Below are positions 25,091-35,700 of a stretch of 64,000 bases of DNA, piece after piece; positions within the stretch are counted from its first letter, which is position 1, and every line of letters starts with the position of its first letter. The translations under genes and the position numbers were made by a program. The notes under the pieces are model-generated. The model worked only from the letters and a program-made list of their open reading frames with translations. It was not told the DNA's origin and searched no databases. The DNA comes from Luscinia megarhynchos. Taxonomy: Eukaryota > Chordata > Aves > Passeriformes > Turdidae. The stretch covers positions 1 to 64,000 of the forward strand of contig JAPFBE010000003.1 of NCBI GenBank assembly GCA_034336665.1, given 5' to 3'.

Positions 25091-26082
25091 TGCCTGGCAG
25101 CGAACAGCTCTACAGTCTGAATCTCAAACCAACCTATGCTAAATATTAGCAGTTGGTCTTGCATGGAATTCCTTTTTGGGAGGGTGTTTGTAATGGTTAC
25201 TCCTTGTGTGTACACCCCCCTCAACTCAATCGGAATGATTAGCAGAAAACTTTCGCATCCGGTTTTGGCATGGGTGTTTTAAATTTAGTTTTACTGAGTA
25301 ATTGTTTTTTCACTAACTTCACTGTAACCACTCCTAGTTGAAAACAGTTTGGTATAATACAATGCTTTTTATTTTAAACGTGACATGTTGGAAATAACTC
25401 TCATTAAGGTCGTCTTGTGTATTTGTTACTAACAGAAAATAAGTTTATATGAATGTATGCTGTTCGCAAATCTTTGTCCTCAAAGAGAAAATTTTATAAA
25501 GCTCCAGTCAGATGTCTAAAATCTTTTAAGCATAAACTGTTGACAATGTCTGGGTTCTTCCCTGAGTAGTTTATAAATCAATGGGTCATGTTTGCCCCTT
25601 ATGACACAGAAGGCTTTTCTAATAGATTTTGTCTGCAGCTCCCACTCTGCCACAACAATAGTCTTCTAAAATACCCCAGGTTTTCAGCTAGAAACGTCAC
25701 TTCTTTCCCTTCCAAGTTATCCCAGATTTTCTGTCAAAGATGATGCCTTGAACTGCTGTGTTGCAACAGATTCTCCTTTAAATGTGCTAATTTTTCCTCT
25801 CTAAATTACTGCAAATTCGCCTTTGAAAAAAAGCACTAATTTGTTTCACGCACGTTACCTCCGGCTTTATTACAAGAAAGGGACTTTGGACCCTCCCAAA
25901 AGACTGCCTCTGATTTTGCCTCCATGTTTCCTAGCTGTGTCCAATACATCACCTACAATTTTATCACAAAAATATTATTTCTCTGCCCCACACACTTGCA
26001 CAGATTTTCCCTTCAAAATATCTCCTACAGATTAACACATATTTTAATCCTAAAATGTTCTATACCACAGAGATTACTTATG
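25091..26082. other. AT-rich spacer
   Basis: Unique AT-rich sequence follows the array. There is no coding frame with splice context and no recognisable element. Confidence 0.55.
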
Positions 26083-26630
26083 TTATATATGTGATTCGTG
26101 CTAATTAAATTGTAACAATATTTGCAAAATTTTTGCATTATAAGAAATAAAAAATTGTATTTAATGGCTATAAACCAAAAAGAAATAAAGGAAATGGTTA
26201 AACAAAGCAGAAAAAAATCATCCTCCAGATGTTAGTTGGGAGGCAGAATAGGAAGGGTATATGTCTAAGAACAGCATCTAGAAATAGATTTTCGACCTTG
26301 AATTGAGCCAAATTGGAATTATTCCAAACCAGTGGGCACTGGACTAAGGCCTGTTGAGGGAACATATATTTAATTATATAACTTTAATCTCAGTGCGTCT
26401 GTGCTACCATCAAGACCAAGCAGCGAACACTGAGGAAGACCCAGAGCCTTCATCAGAAATAAGAGCCCTGAAAGGAGGCGAGACCCCCGACCACTGGTGA
26501 CACATGTGCAACACAACATAGTGACATAGGTTTTAGGAATAGAAATGAGGAGGCGCTTTCTAGAAGATTCTGTATTAAACATGCATTAGTAAACAGTATA
26601 TAAATGAGATTTTTAGCCTGACAGATTTGG

Positions 26631-26636
26631 TACGGT
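26631..26636. repeat. Target-site duplication, 5' copy
   Basis: GTACGG directly precedes the TG of the 5' LTR and recurs at 30370-30375 directly after the CA of the 3' LTR. A 6-bp duplication suits class II retroviruses. Confidence 0.85.
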
Positions 26637-26920
26637 GTGGGGAGTCAGGGATTTGCGAGCGGAAGATGTCGAGTTGTGACGGACAGCTAGGGACACTTCT
26701 TCCCCCCACCCCCTGTGGTCAGATCCCGGCTCTGTACCTGGCCACACCCGGCCGGACATGAGCTAAGGGAAATGACATAGAGATAGCCCACCATAAAAAC
26801 CCCTGTGACCCCTCAATAAACGCCATTTGCTGTCTGCCATATTGGTATATGGAGCACATGGACCGAGTGGCTCTGGGTTAGAGCCGCCGTGCCGGGCTGG
26901 AACCAGGTCATAGCGCAACA
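26637..26920 (+). repeat. 5' LTR
   Basis: It starts TGTGGGGAGTC and ends CGCAACA. It contains a TATA-like CATAAAAACC near 26792 and the polyadenylation signal AATAAA at 26815-26820. The order U3-R-U5 is inferred from these. Confidence 0.93.
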
Positions 26921-26922
26921 AG

Positions 26923-26940
26923 TGGTGCCGAAACCGGAAA
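26923..26940 (+). promoter_or_regulatory. Primer-binding site, tRNA-Phe type
   Basis: TGGTGCCGAAACC begins two bases after the LTR end and complements the 3' end of vertebrate tRNA-Phe for its first 13 bases. The last few bases diverge. Confidence 0.7.
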
Positions 26941-27048
26941 GCAGCGAAACCGCCCGGAATTCGGGGGATCGCCTGGGGACGAGCACCGGCGGCCACACAG
27001 CTGGACTTGTGTGGCGTGGGGAGACGATCCCCGGACCAGCGTGGACCA

Positions 27049-28893
27049 TGGAGGCCCTTGCTAAGGTCGTGAGTGAAATCCCGCAGCGCAGTGGGGTTTG
27101 AATTGTAAACTTAATGATTTCTCTCTCGCAGTGCCGAGACTTATAAAGATCGGGGCTATAGAGAGCCCGGTAGATATTCTCCATCCGGAGATATGGGGTA
27201 AATGCACGAACGCCCTGGCTGAGGACACCATGTCGTCCGGCTCTGGGAAGGCACTTAAGGCATGGGGGAAAGTTATCCGGGCTCTGCAAACTGCCCGGCA
27301 AGAACAGGAGACTTGGAGGGCTGCGCGGACTTGTTTATTAGCCACGCCGCAACTGGGGATCGGGGCGACTACGCAAACCGTAGATGGGTTCGAGTCGGGC
27401 AGCCGCGAGACGCGGGGACCTTGGATCCACCCCGCATCCCGTGGGCCGGGACTCACCAGAAGCGGAGGAGGAGAAACGCAGCGGGCATTGTGGCAGGGGC
27501 TAGCAGAGAGGCGTGAACGCTGCTATAATATCAGAAATACAAGCGGCGGAGGAGGCGAAACCTCCTCCATATGCATTTGAACATGGCGCTCGAACCGCGT
27601 GGTCGGGATTGGAGCAAGAGCTCGGGGGAGGGGCCGCAGAAGGCTCGCTGAATGGGCGCAGAGGGCGAGCAGGGAGGAGGGGCGGCCCCCGGGACGGGCG
27701 TCAGACCAACCAGAGAGCTCATTTTAAAGCAGATCCGTGTAAGGCAAGAACCTCCCCAGCAGGGAGGCGGGGGGGAGGCGCGGGGAGGGAACGGCCCGGC
27801 CCCCGGGAGGAGGGGGCGGAGGCGAGGCGGAGCCCGAGGAAAAGGCTTCGGCAGCCCGAGGCGTCCAGTCAGTCGACTTCCGGCTGTGACTCTGACTCCA
27901 GCTCGGATAGCTGGTCGGAGGGATGGTCCGATGCGGATCAGACACTGATTGGGGATTTAACAAAAAGGGTGCCGCGGCTTACAGAACCGCTAGCCGCAAC
28001 CCTCCGGCGTGGGTTAAGGCGGCGCCAAGGAAAGACCGCCTCCACTCACGGACTGGAGAAAAATTAAAAATAGCATGCGGCGGAGTGGGGCGCCATCCGC
28101 CCGGCTTCGTGTTCCCAGTCCGGGGTTGGGGGGGAGGGCGGGAACCAACGAACCTACTCGCCCGGTAAATCCGAAGAGCGTACAGGCTATCGTAAAAGCG
28201 GTTGCAGATAAGGGAATCAATTCTGCCATGGTTTCTACACTTGTGGATAGCGTTTTTGGAAGTGACGATATGCTTCCCTTTGATATCAAACAGACTTGCA
28301 GGCTAATCTTTGATGGGGCAGGGATGATCGTTTTTAAGCAAGAATGGGAGGATAACTGTGCAAAGCAGCTAGCCCTGGTAACGGGGGAAAACCATCCACT
28401 GCATGGCTCCAGCTTACAGAGGCTAATGGGCAAAGACCCGACTATGATTACCCCACAAGCACAGGCAGAAGGTCTGCGGGCCCATGAGGTCATGACAACA
28501 ACCCGTGCTGCCAGAGAAGCCATCCGTACCGTTTCTAAGGTACTGGCTAAACAGTCGCCTTGGTCCACCATAAAGCAAAGTGAGAGTGAGAGCTTCACTC
28601 AGTTTGTGGACCGGCTCCAAGCAGCAGTAGATTCCTCTTCATTACCTTCAGAGGCGAAGGGCCCAGTGATAGCCGACTGCCTGAGGCAGCAATGCAATTC
28701 AACCACCAAGGACATTTTAAGATCGCTGCCACCTGGGTCCAATGTCGCAACCATGATCAGGCACGTTGTAAAGGAGGAACACCTAGCTCCCATCCAGGCA
28801 GCAGTTCACACTGCAATAACCAGCGTGATGGCATGCTTCAAGTGCAGCCAGGCAGACCACGTAGCAGTAAACTACCCCCAGTCAATCTCCTAG
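27049..28893 (+). pseudogene. Provirus gag, class II-like, frameshifted
   Basis: A start at 27049 opens a short frame (MEALAKVV) that stops at 27102. Matrix-like sequence then continues in a second frame (27120-27330). A late-domain PPPY motif lies at 27561-27572 in a third. Capsid-like sequence occupies the frame that starts at 28075 and includes PFDIKQ near 28277. A major-homology-region-like block (FTQFVDRL, ~28594-28617) follows. The nucleocapsid has a single knuckle starting CFKC near 28834. Its last ligand position is Tyr instead of Cys, so the CCHC motif is broken. Gag therefore needs at least two frame changes and is not expressible as a whole. It would normally form the virion core. 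Confidence 0.85.
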
Positions 28894-29963
28894 CCAGACC
28901 AACCCTCTACAACCCATTCCTAAACATGTTGAATGCCACCTTTCTATCATTAAACCAATCCAACCCGAACCTCACAGAATCATGCTGGTTGTGCTATGAT
29001 GCACAGCCCCCTTTTTATGAAGGGGTTGCCATCGGTCTCCCATTCATCTTTTCAAAGTCAGACAGTCCACGCCAATGCAGATGGGACACCCCCCGGAGAG
29101 GCATTACCCTAAGCCAGGTCACGGGTCAGGGCAAATGCTTCGGCAACGCAACCTTGGCAAAGCAGATGGGCAACGTCTGCCGGGAATTTGTCAGACTTAA
29201 AGGGGGGAAGTTCCAGTGGGTAATCCCTGCTGCATCGGGAATGTGGGTCTGTCAACAGTCAGGGGTAAGCCCATGTGTACTCCTTAACAAATTCAACCAC
29301 TCTACCGACTTTTGTGTTCAAGTTCTCATTGTCCCCAGAGTTCTGTATCGCCAGGAAGAAGAAGTGTACCAGATGCTCGAGGAACCCAACCGGCTCCGCA
29401 AGCGAGAACTGGTAACGGGCATCACCATCGCAATGCTCCTCGGTTTAGGAGCTACTGGCGCTGCCACCGGCGTCTCAGCCCTCGCAACCCGACACCAAGG
29501 ACTGGCTCAACTGCAGATGACTGTCGACGAGGACTTGCAAAGAATCGAGAAATCCATTTCGTCCCTAGAGAAATCCCTTTCCTCACTCTCAGAGGTCGTC
29601 CTCCAAAACAGGCGAGGACTGGACCTTCTGTTCATGCAGCAAGGAGGCCTGTGTGCCGCCTTGAAAGAGGAATGCTGCTTTTACGCGGACCACACCGGAG
29701 TCGTCAGAGACTCCATGGCCGAACTGAGAGACCGACTGAACCTGAGAAAAATGGACAGGGAAGCTCAACAGGGCTGGTTCGAATCGTGGTTCAACCGTTC
29801 CCCATGGCTCACCACCCTAATCTCCACCCTAATAGGCCCAGTCACTATACTCTTACTAACACTAATCTTCGGGCCTTGCATATTTAACAAGCTAGTGCAA
29901 TTCGTTAAGAAGCGCCTAGAAACAGTCAACATTATGCTCGTCGAACGCCGACAATTACTTTAA
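28881..29963 (+). pseudogene. Provirus env, partial: SU C-terminal part plus intact TM frame
   Basis: The frame that runs to the stop at 29963 encodes gamma-type envelope. The CWLC motif is at 28983-28994. A basic RLRKR cleavage site is near 29391-29405, followed by a hydrophobic fusion-peptide-like stretch. An immunosuppressive-domain-like heptad segment starting LQNRRGL comes next, then the CX6CC motif (C at ~29652, CC at ~29673). A membrane span at ~29814-29874 and a short basic tail end it. Signal peptide and receptor-binding half of SU are absent, removed with pro-pol at the junction near 28880. The frame is open upstream into gag to 28692, in a different frame from gag. Natural role: entry glycoprotein. 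This copy cannot encode a complete one. Confidence 0.88.
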
Positions 29964-30070
29964 GGCATGCCTGCTACTAACGCACTCACGATTTTATACT
30001 AACCTTACTAACCCATGAAATTTAATAACGTCTAAATTTTATAACTTTGTATTATTTTTACTAATCATGA

Positions 30071-30083
30071 GGGAGGGGGGAGA
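30071..30083 (+). promoter_or_regulatory. Polypurine tract
   Basis: GGGAGGGGGGAGA lies immediately before the TG of the 3' LTR, the standard position of the plus-strand primer. Confidence 0.85.
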
Positions 30084-30369
30084 TGTGGGGAGTCAGGGAT
30101 TTGCGAGCGGAAGATGTAGAGTTGTGACGGACAGCTAGGGACACTTCTTCCCCCCACCCCCTGTGGTCAGATCCCGGCTCTGTACCTGGCCACACCCGGC
30201 CGGACATGAGCTAAGGGAAATGACATAGAGATAGCCCACCATAAAAACCCCTGTGACCCCTCAATAAACGCCATTTGCTGTCTGCCATATTGGTATATGG
30301 AGCACATGGACCGAGTGGCTCTGGGTTAGAGCCGCCGTGCCGGGCTGGAACCAGGTCGCCAACGCAACA
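30084..30369 (+). repeat. 3' LTR
   Basis: It is near-identical to 26637-26920, ends GCAACA, and is followed by the GTACGG target duplication at 30370-30375. Confidence 0.93.
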
Positions 30370-30739
30370 GTACGGTGTGAGAGGAATGGCCCTACCGGTA
30401 CCCCCGGTTGGGGTATCTCCCGGTCGGCTTTGCTTATGCTTTATTAAATACATAATATATAACGTATAATAAAATTTTATATCTATATGTACATATATAT
30501 GTATACATAACGCATATATACACATTATATAAAATAAATAAAATTAAATATTTATTATTTATTTATTATTAGACCTCTGTTAAATTGCTGCTGAATTTTG
30601 TATTCACTAAAATTTATACAACACATATATTTCGATTGTATTCATTTATATACAATTGCTATTATTAATAAATTACTGCTAAATTTAACTTTGTTGTTTG
30701 ATTAATTGGATAAAATCGAACACATCCAATGTCCATTCA

Positions 30740-31540
30740 TAACACTGGGCCCCTCGTAGGTGGGCGGAGCCGAGCGGGGCCGGGCCGCGGGTGGGGCGGG
30801 GCTGGGCCGGGCCGCGGGCGGGGCGGGGCGGAGCGGGGGCGGGCGCTGAGCCGGGCGGGCGGGGCAGGGCCGGGCGGGGCGGAGCCGGGGCGGGGCGGAG
30901 CCGAGGCCGGGGCCGAGCGGGGCGGAGCGGGGCCCCGGGCGAGGGCCGGGGCGGGGCGGAGCCGGGCCGCGGGCGGGGCGGAGCGGGGCCGGGGCGATCG
31001 CGGGGCGGGCGGAGCTGAGCCGGGCCGGGCCGATCGCGGGGTGGGCCGAGCGGAGCTGGGCCGGGCAGCGAGGGCGGAGCGGCGCGGCGCCGGGCGGGCG
31101 GAGCGGACTGGGGCAGGGCCGCGGGCGGGGCGGAGTGGGGCAGGGCCGCGGGCGGGGCGGAGCCGGGCCGGGCCGATCGCGGGGTGGGCCGAGCGGAGCC
31201 GGGCCGGGCCGATCGCGGGGTGGGCCGAGCGGAGCCGGGCCGGGCCGATCGCGGGGTGGGCCGAGCGGAGCCGGGCCGGGCCGATCGCGGGGTGGGCCGA
31301 GCGGAGCGGGCCGGGCCGATCGCGGGGTGGGCCGAGCGGAGCGGCGCCGGGCCGATCGCGGGGTGGGCCGAGCGGAGCGGCGCCGGGCCGATCGCGGGGC
31401 AGGGCCGGGCCGGCGGAGCGGAGTGGGGCAAGGCCGCGGGCGGAGCGGAGTGGGGCTGAGCCGGGCGGGGCCGCGCGTGGGGCGGGCGGGGCGGGGCCGG
31501 GCCGCGGGTGGAGGGGAGTGGGGCCGGGTACCCCGTGCTT
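30740..31540. repeat. Extremely GC-rich minisatellite CpG island
   Basis: About 800 bases are built from GGGGCGGGG, GGGCCG and GAGCGGAGC words with very dense CpG and many GC-box (Sp1-type) motifs. The G-runs could form quadruplexes. Arg/Gly/Ala- and Pro/Ala-rich open frames here are composition artefacts. It adjoins the promoter-like DNA at 32.2-32.7 kb. Confidence 0.8.
31173..31400. repeat. 36-bp tandem repeat
   Basis: Six to seven units carry CCGATCGCGGGGTGGGCCGA followed by GCGGAGCCGGG. Two late units have small indels giving 35 bases. An isolated unit lies near 31030. Each unit carries the palindrome CGATCG. Confidence 0.85.
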
Positions 31541-31682
31541 CTCAGAGAAGCTCACCGATCCTCAGCGATAACCAGAGGCACCTGCACGCCCCAAACGACC
31601 TCTCTTTCTCTCAGCAACACGCAGCGCCCACACCAGCCCTTCCGTGAACCTCACGCCCCTCAGCAACACATGTGCCTGAGCC

Positions 31683-32360
31683 CTCAGTGCCGCGTGAGGG
31701 GAGAGGCCCCGCCCACATGACGGACACCTCGCGACTGAGTTCCCGCCCCTGCGCCTTACTCGCCGCTGCGCACGGCGACGAAAATGGCGTCTACCAGCCC
31801 CCGGGGCCCTCATGTCCCCTCAGTGGCACACAGGCACTAGGCCGTTCAATCAGTGACCTCATATTCCCTCAGTGACATGCGGGGCACATTCCACTCCCCT
31901 CAGTGTCCCTCGGGTTTTACCACGAAATTTTCTCTGCCATCCTCCCCAAATCGCCTCAGACTTTTCCCAAGAACACCTGTCTCCCCGAGAGAGCCACTCA
32001 CATTTTTCCGTCCAAAACGTCCGCTTCATGTACCTCAACCATTACCGAGGCTTTTATTCCTAAACAGCTTCTTTTTACCCCAAAATGTTCATCCCTTGCC
32101 TCACAGCTGAGGCCAGGATATCCAGTAATCCTCCCCCATCACGTTTTATTGTCTCCTCTGACATACCTCATCTTTTCTCCTCATTAACTGCGCCAGAAGT
32201 TGCCTCCCTAGCGGCGTGTGGTACGACGCAAAGTGCCTGGCCGCTTCGTGAGGAGAGCGGAGCCGCGCCGCCGTCTGACCGACCTCGCCCTTTGTGAGGG
32301 CAGGGCGGCCGACCTGCCCACACGGACCTCAGGACTGAGGTCCCGCCCTTCGCCTGAGAT
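31683..32360. repeat. Diverged duplicated promoter-proximal segment
   Basis: A ~75-base block at about 31690-31765 (GTGAGGGGAGAG ... GACTGAGTTCCCGCCC) recurs at about 32295-32358 (GTGAGGGCAGGG ... GACTGAGGTCCCGCCC). Between them are several CCCTCAGTG words. AAAATGGCGTC at ~31782 resembles a YY1 site. No coding frame is supported. Confidence 0.55.
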
Positions 32361-32379
32361 AAGCAGGGCGCTGCTGCCG

Positions 32380-32760
32380 CCGCGGAGGACCAATATAAGC
32401 CCGAGTCGTCCCTCAGCAAGCCGGAAAAAAAAGTGTATCACCACCCCTGACACAGCAGACACCGCGTTCAAAACGAGCGCCCCGGGACAAAGCCAGGCAG
32501 CGCCCCGGCACTCCCTCTTTTAACTCCCACCCCGGTCCAGGATTGGTGGGATTTGGATCCTAGCGGTGATTGGTCCATTTCCGGAGCTTCCATTGGTCAG
32601 CAGTGACGTCCATTCTCTCAGGGCGTCGAGTGATTGGGCAGTTCCTTCCACCTGTCGCAGCCCGAGGCGCTGCTGTCGCTGCGCAGACTTCATCCCAAGC
32701 CGCCACTGTGTGGGGAGCAGCCGGACACAATCCTGCATTTCTGGAGGATTGACTGTTCTC
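32380..32760 (+). promoter_or_regulatory. CpG-island promoter with four CCAAT boxes and a CRE-like site
   Basis: Four ATTGG (inverted CCAAT, NF-Y type) words occur at 32542, 32569, 32592 and 32633, with TGACGTC at 32604-32610. CCAATATAAG lies near 32390. This density within 100 bases is typical of housekeeping or cell-cycle promoters. The orientation and target are inferred. The exon-like segments at 37-40 kb on the plus strand are the nearest candidate, and a first exon is not visible. Confidence 0.5.
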
Positions 32761-35700
32761 TCCCTTTTTAAAGCAAGGTTTGTCTCAGAGCACCATGGTC
32801 AAATATCCCAGCAGGTGCATCCTTCACTTGATTGTGAACATAATCCATCCACTCCAGGCTTTGTTTTATTAATGAGGTCACCTTCTCTCCTCTACACCCA
32901 CCACCCTCACTGCCTTGACCTGGGCTGCTTTTTCAAGCTGCCAGACTGGCTTCTAGTGCCATCTATTAAAATACATTTTCTCAGCATAAGAACAATGACT
33001 AAATAGAACTAAATTTTAAAAAAGTTTAACTTCCGTGTCTTGTCAAATTATCCATTGCTGGAGGCATCTTGGAACTTAAAAAGAAACAAAAAGGGAGGTA
33101 TAATTGCTGTTTTGCTTTTCTCTAAGTATTCTTTTTTATAAGCAAATTTGGGAGAAAAAAAGATGATGAGAAGGACCTGCCTTTCACAGGTGCTGTTTGC
33201 CAAGGTTCTCATTACCACAACTTTTTAAAATTGGATTGTTTCAAACTGATTTTCAGTCTCTGCAAATATTCTGTGACTCGTGGGCAAATTTTCTGTGCAT
33301 TGCTTGATCATGTTACCTACCTACTACCTGTATGCTTTTGCAAGCACCAGTTTTCGCAAAGAACAAACACTCCCTGCTCAGTTAATGCAGTTCTGCTCAT
33401 TTTGTCTTTGACTACAGACAGAAAAAGCAAAATTACAGACACCATTTTTTAGAGGGTCATGTTGTGGTTTGGAAAAGGTATTCTACTATTTATTTCTCCC
33501 AGTAAAACCACTCCCTCCTCCCTGGGGTGGGATGGAGAGAACTGGAGGCACAAAAGGTAAAACTTTCAGGTTTTTGTCTTCAGCTTTGAAGTTAAATTAT
33601 GTTAAACATTATGCTTTTAGTTTCAGCATAAAGAAACCTTAATTAAAATAACTATTTCAATTATATTGTAAAGATGTACTACAGCTATGCGTAATTGCTT
33701 AACCTTCCTTTACACTCTCCACAGGTTGAGGATTTCTTTGACCCAACCCACTTCCAGGCAAACCTTTAAACTTGGATCAGGTGGGCAGCTGTAGCTTGAA
33801 TGGTTTCTTAGCAGAAAGGCTGTTGGTTGCTGTGCTCTCTTCATTCTTGTGAATACTCAAGGGTTTTTTTTGTATTTCAGCTTTTTTGACATCTAATGGG
33901 AAATACATTCTCTCAAAAGGGAAAAGATATGAAGTAAAATTTTCGAGAATTGGATTGATTTTGAAGTGAAATGTCCCTTAAAAGGCATCTCTGGAAAAGT
34001 TTCCTTTTGTGGTGCTCACGTTGAGATGAAAAAATGTGTTTGAGGTCTGTGGGTCAGCTGTTAAGACTGGAAGTCAGTTGAAACTAAGAAAAGAGGAAAT
34101 AATGAACAAAAAGTGGCATGAGTTCTGTTATAAATGGATTTGGATTTTGGATTTTGTCTAATTAATCAAACAACAAAGTTAAATTTAGCAGCAATTTATT
34201 AATAATAGCAATTGTGTATAAATGAATACAATCAAAGTATATTAGTTACATAGATATAAACTTTAATTAGCACGAATCACATACATAACAGTTCACAACA
34301 GGGTAATTTTTTGCTCAGGAGGAAGGTGATGGTGTCACATTGGCTTAACTCAAGCCACATTTCTGAGGAAAAAAAATCCATGCTGCTGAGAGTAGAGTCC
34401 CTTCCCAGGGCAGAACATAATTTATGTTCAGCACATCCAACACCTGAAGTGTGAAGAGTTTGGTTTAATAAAACAGTAAAAGAAGCAACTGTGATACTCA
34501 AAAGTGATTAGGATGGCAGCAGGACTGCAGGAGAGAAGAACTCAAGGGTGGGACAGATACAGACAGATTTCTGGAGGTACTAATAGGCTTTTACAGACAG
34601 AAGCACCACCTTTTTTCTTTCTTCTTTTTGAATTTGTTGGAAGTTTGTTAATTTATCTTTTCACTTGAGGCCTCTCTGCGAGTAGTACAGAAACCAGAGT
34701 TTCTTGGGAAGGAGTGTCAGCAGCTGGCTCTGTTTAGTTAATTCTTGTCCTGAGCTGCTTTGTGCTGTTGCAGTGTGCCCTCTAGGATGTACCAGTGTCC
34801 CCTGAGAGACAATTGCATTGCAGTGATGATTATCCACATATCTGGGTCTAGTGTTTGGATTTATGTTGGAAAATAAATCTTCCTACATCTTTTTTGCATT
34901 GTCAAAAGTACCTCCAATCAATCTTCTGAGCAATCATGACAAGCTTTTAGAATATTTTTTTTTTTTTTAAGTGAGGCTCCAAATTTAAAATTTAATCCTT
35001 TTGACAGGGAGCCTTCCCACCTTGCAGGAAGGTTAATGATTAGACTGGGATCACCAGGTGATTGGGAATCCATAGTAACTAATTTACTATTACTAGCAAT
35101 AAGGAACTTACTGCCCCAGAAAAAAGAGATGCTCAGCTGCACATTTGAGCATTGCTGCCTCATGCCTGGAGGCCCCAAAGTTTGGGATGTGGAAGCAGAG
35201 TGTGTTTGATTAATGATGACTGGGTGGAGTTCATCTGATGGCTCTCAAAGCTGCAATCCCATCCTTATCTCCTGATTCATGTCAGGCATCAAATGCACGG
35301 TTGCTAACTATAACTGTCCAGGCCAGACTTTATCTGTGCTGCGAGATGTTGGTCCCATTCAGATGGTATCAGCCTGCAGTGAGAATTATTATATCACTTT
35401 AGCAGCTCTTGTGGACATTCTGAGTGGGATGTCTAGAAGTTATGCACCCAAGTTTGAGCCAGTCACCTCAGGCTGCCTTAATGCCCCCAAAAATCTCCAG
35501 GGTGTGATTTTTGTGACCTGTTTTAGACACCCCCATCTTGGGATAAGACAAATTGCTCTCTGGGGGTGCCTGTTTCTCTCTACTGATAATAAACAGAGCT
35601 GATGGTGCCTGCCTCAGATCCTGGGCAGGTGTGACTAAATTAGAACAAATGGATCACACCTTTGCTGTCATTCATGATGAGTAAAACAGGATGAGCCTCT

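Larger units (their letters stand above)
26637..30369 (+). mobile_element. Young endogenous provirus lacking pro-pol
   Basis: A 3.7 kb retroviral insertion has paired LTRs of 284 and 286 bases, the 6-bp target duplication GTACGG on each side, a primer site, a purine tract, a damaged gag and a partial env. The LTRs are identical except for one substitution (in GATGTCGAG / GATGTAGAG) and a small change in the last ~12 bases, which indicates recent insertion. No protease, reverse transcriptase or integrase sequence lies between gag and env. Gag is class II (alpha/beta-like) and the envelope is gamma-like, so the element descends from a recombinant lineage. It cannot encode its own replication. 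Confidence 0.92.
26083..30715 (+). mobile_element. Older AT-rich repeat interrupted by younger insertions
   Basis: 26083-26112 (around GATTCGTGCTAATTAAA) and about 30612-30715 (around TTGCTATTATTAATAAATT) are both found next to each other, in reverse complement, at 34155-34290. The simplest reading is one old repeat copy split by later DNA. That DNA comprises a flanking stretch with TATATAAATGAG at 26600 and a TTATTAAATA signal near 30441, and inside it the provirus at 26637-30369. The family is not recognised. Confidence 0.5.

Noticed and set aside
26923..26940. Functional link between the tRNA-Phe primer site of the provirus and LCMT2, which modifies tRNA-Phe
   Set aside because: This is a coincidence of location. 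The two are 25 kb apart, the element inserted recently, and nothing in the sequence connects them.
30730..31650. Arg/Gly/Ala- and Pro/Ala-rich frames up to 280 codons on both strands
   Set aside because: They are low-complexity translations of the GC minisatellite without start or splice evidence.
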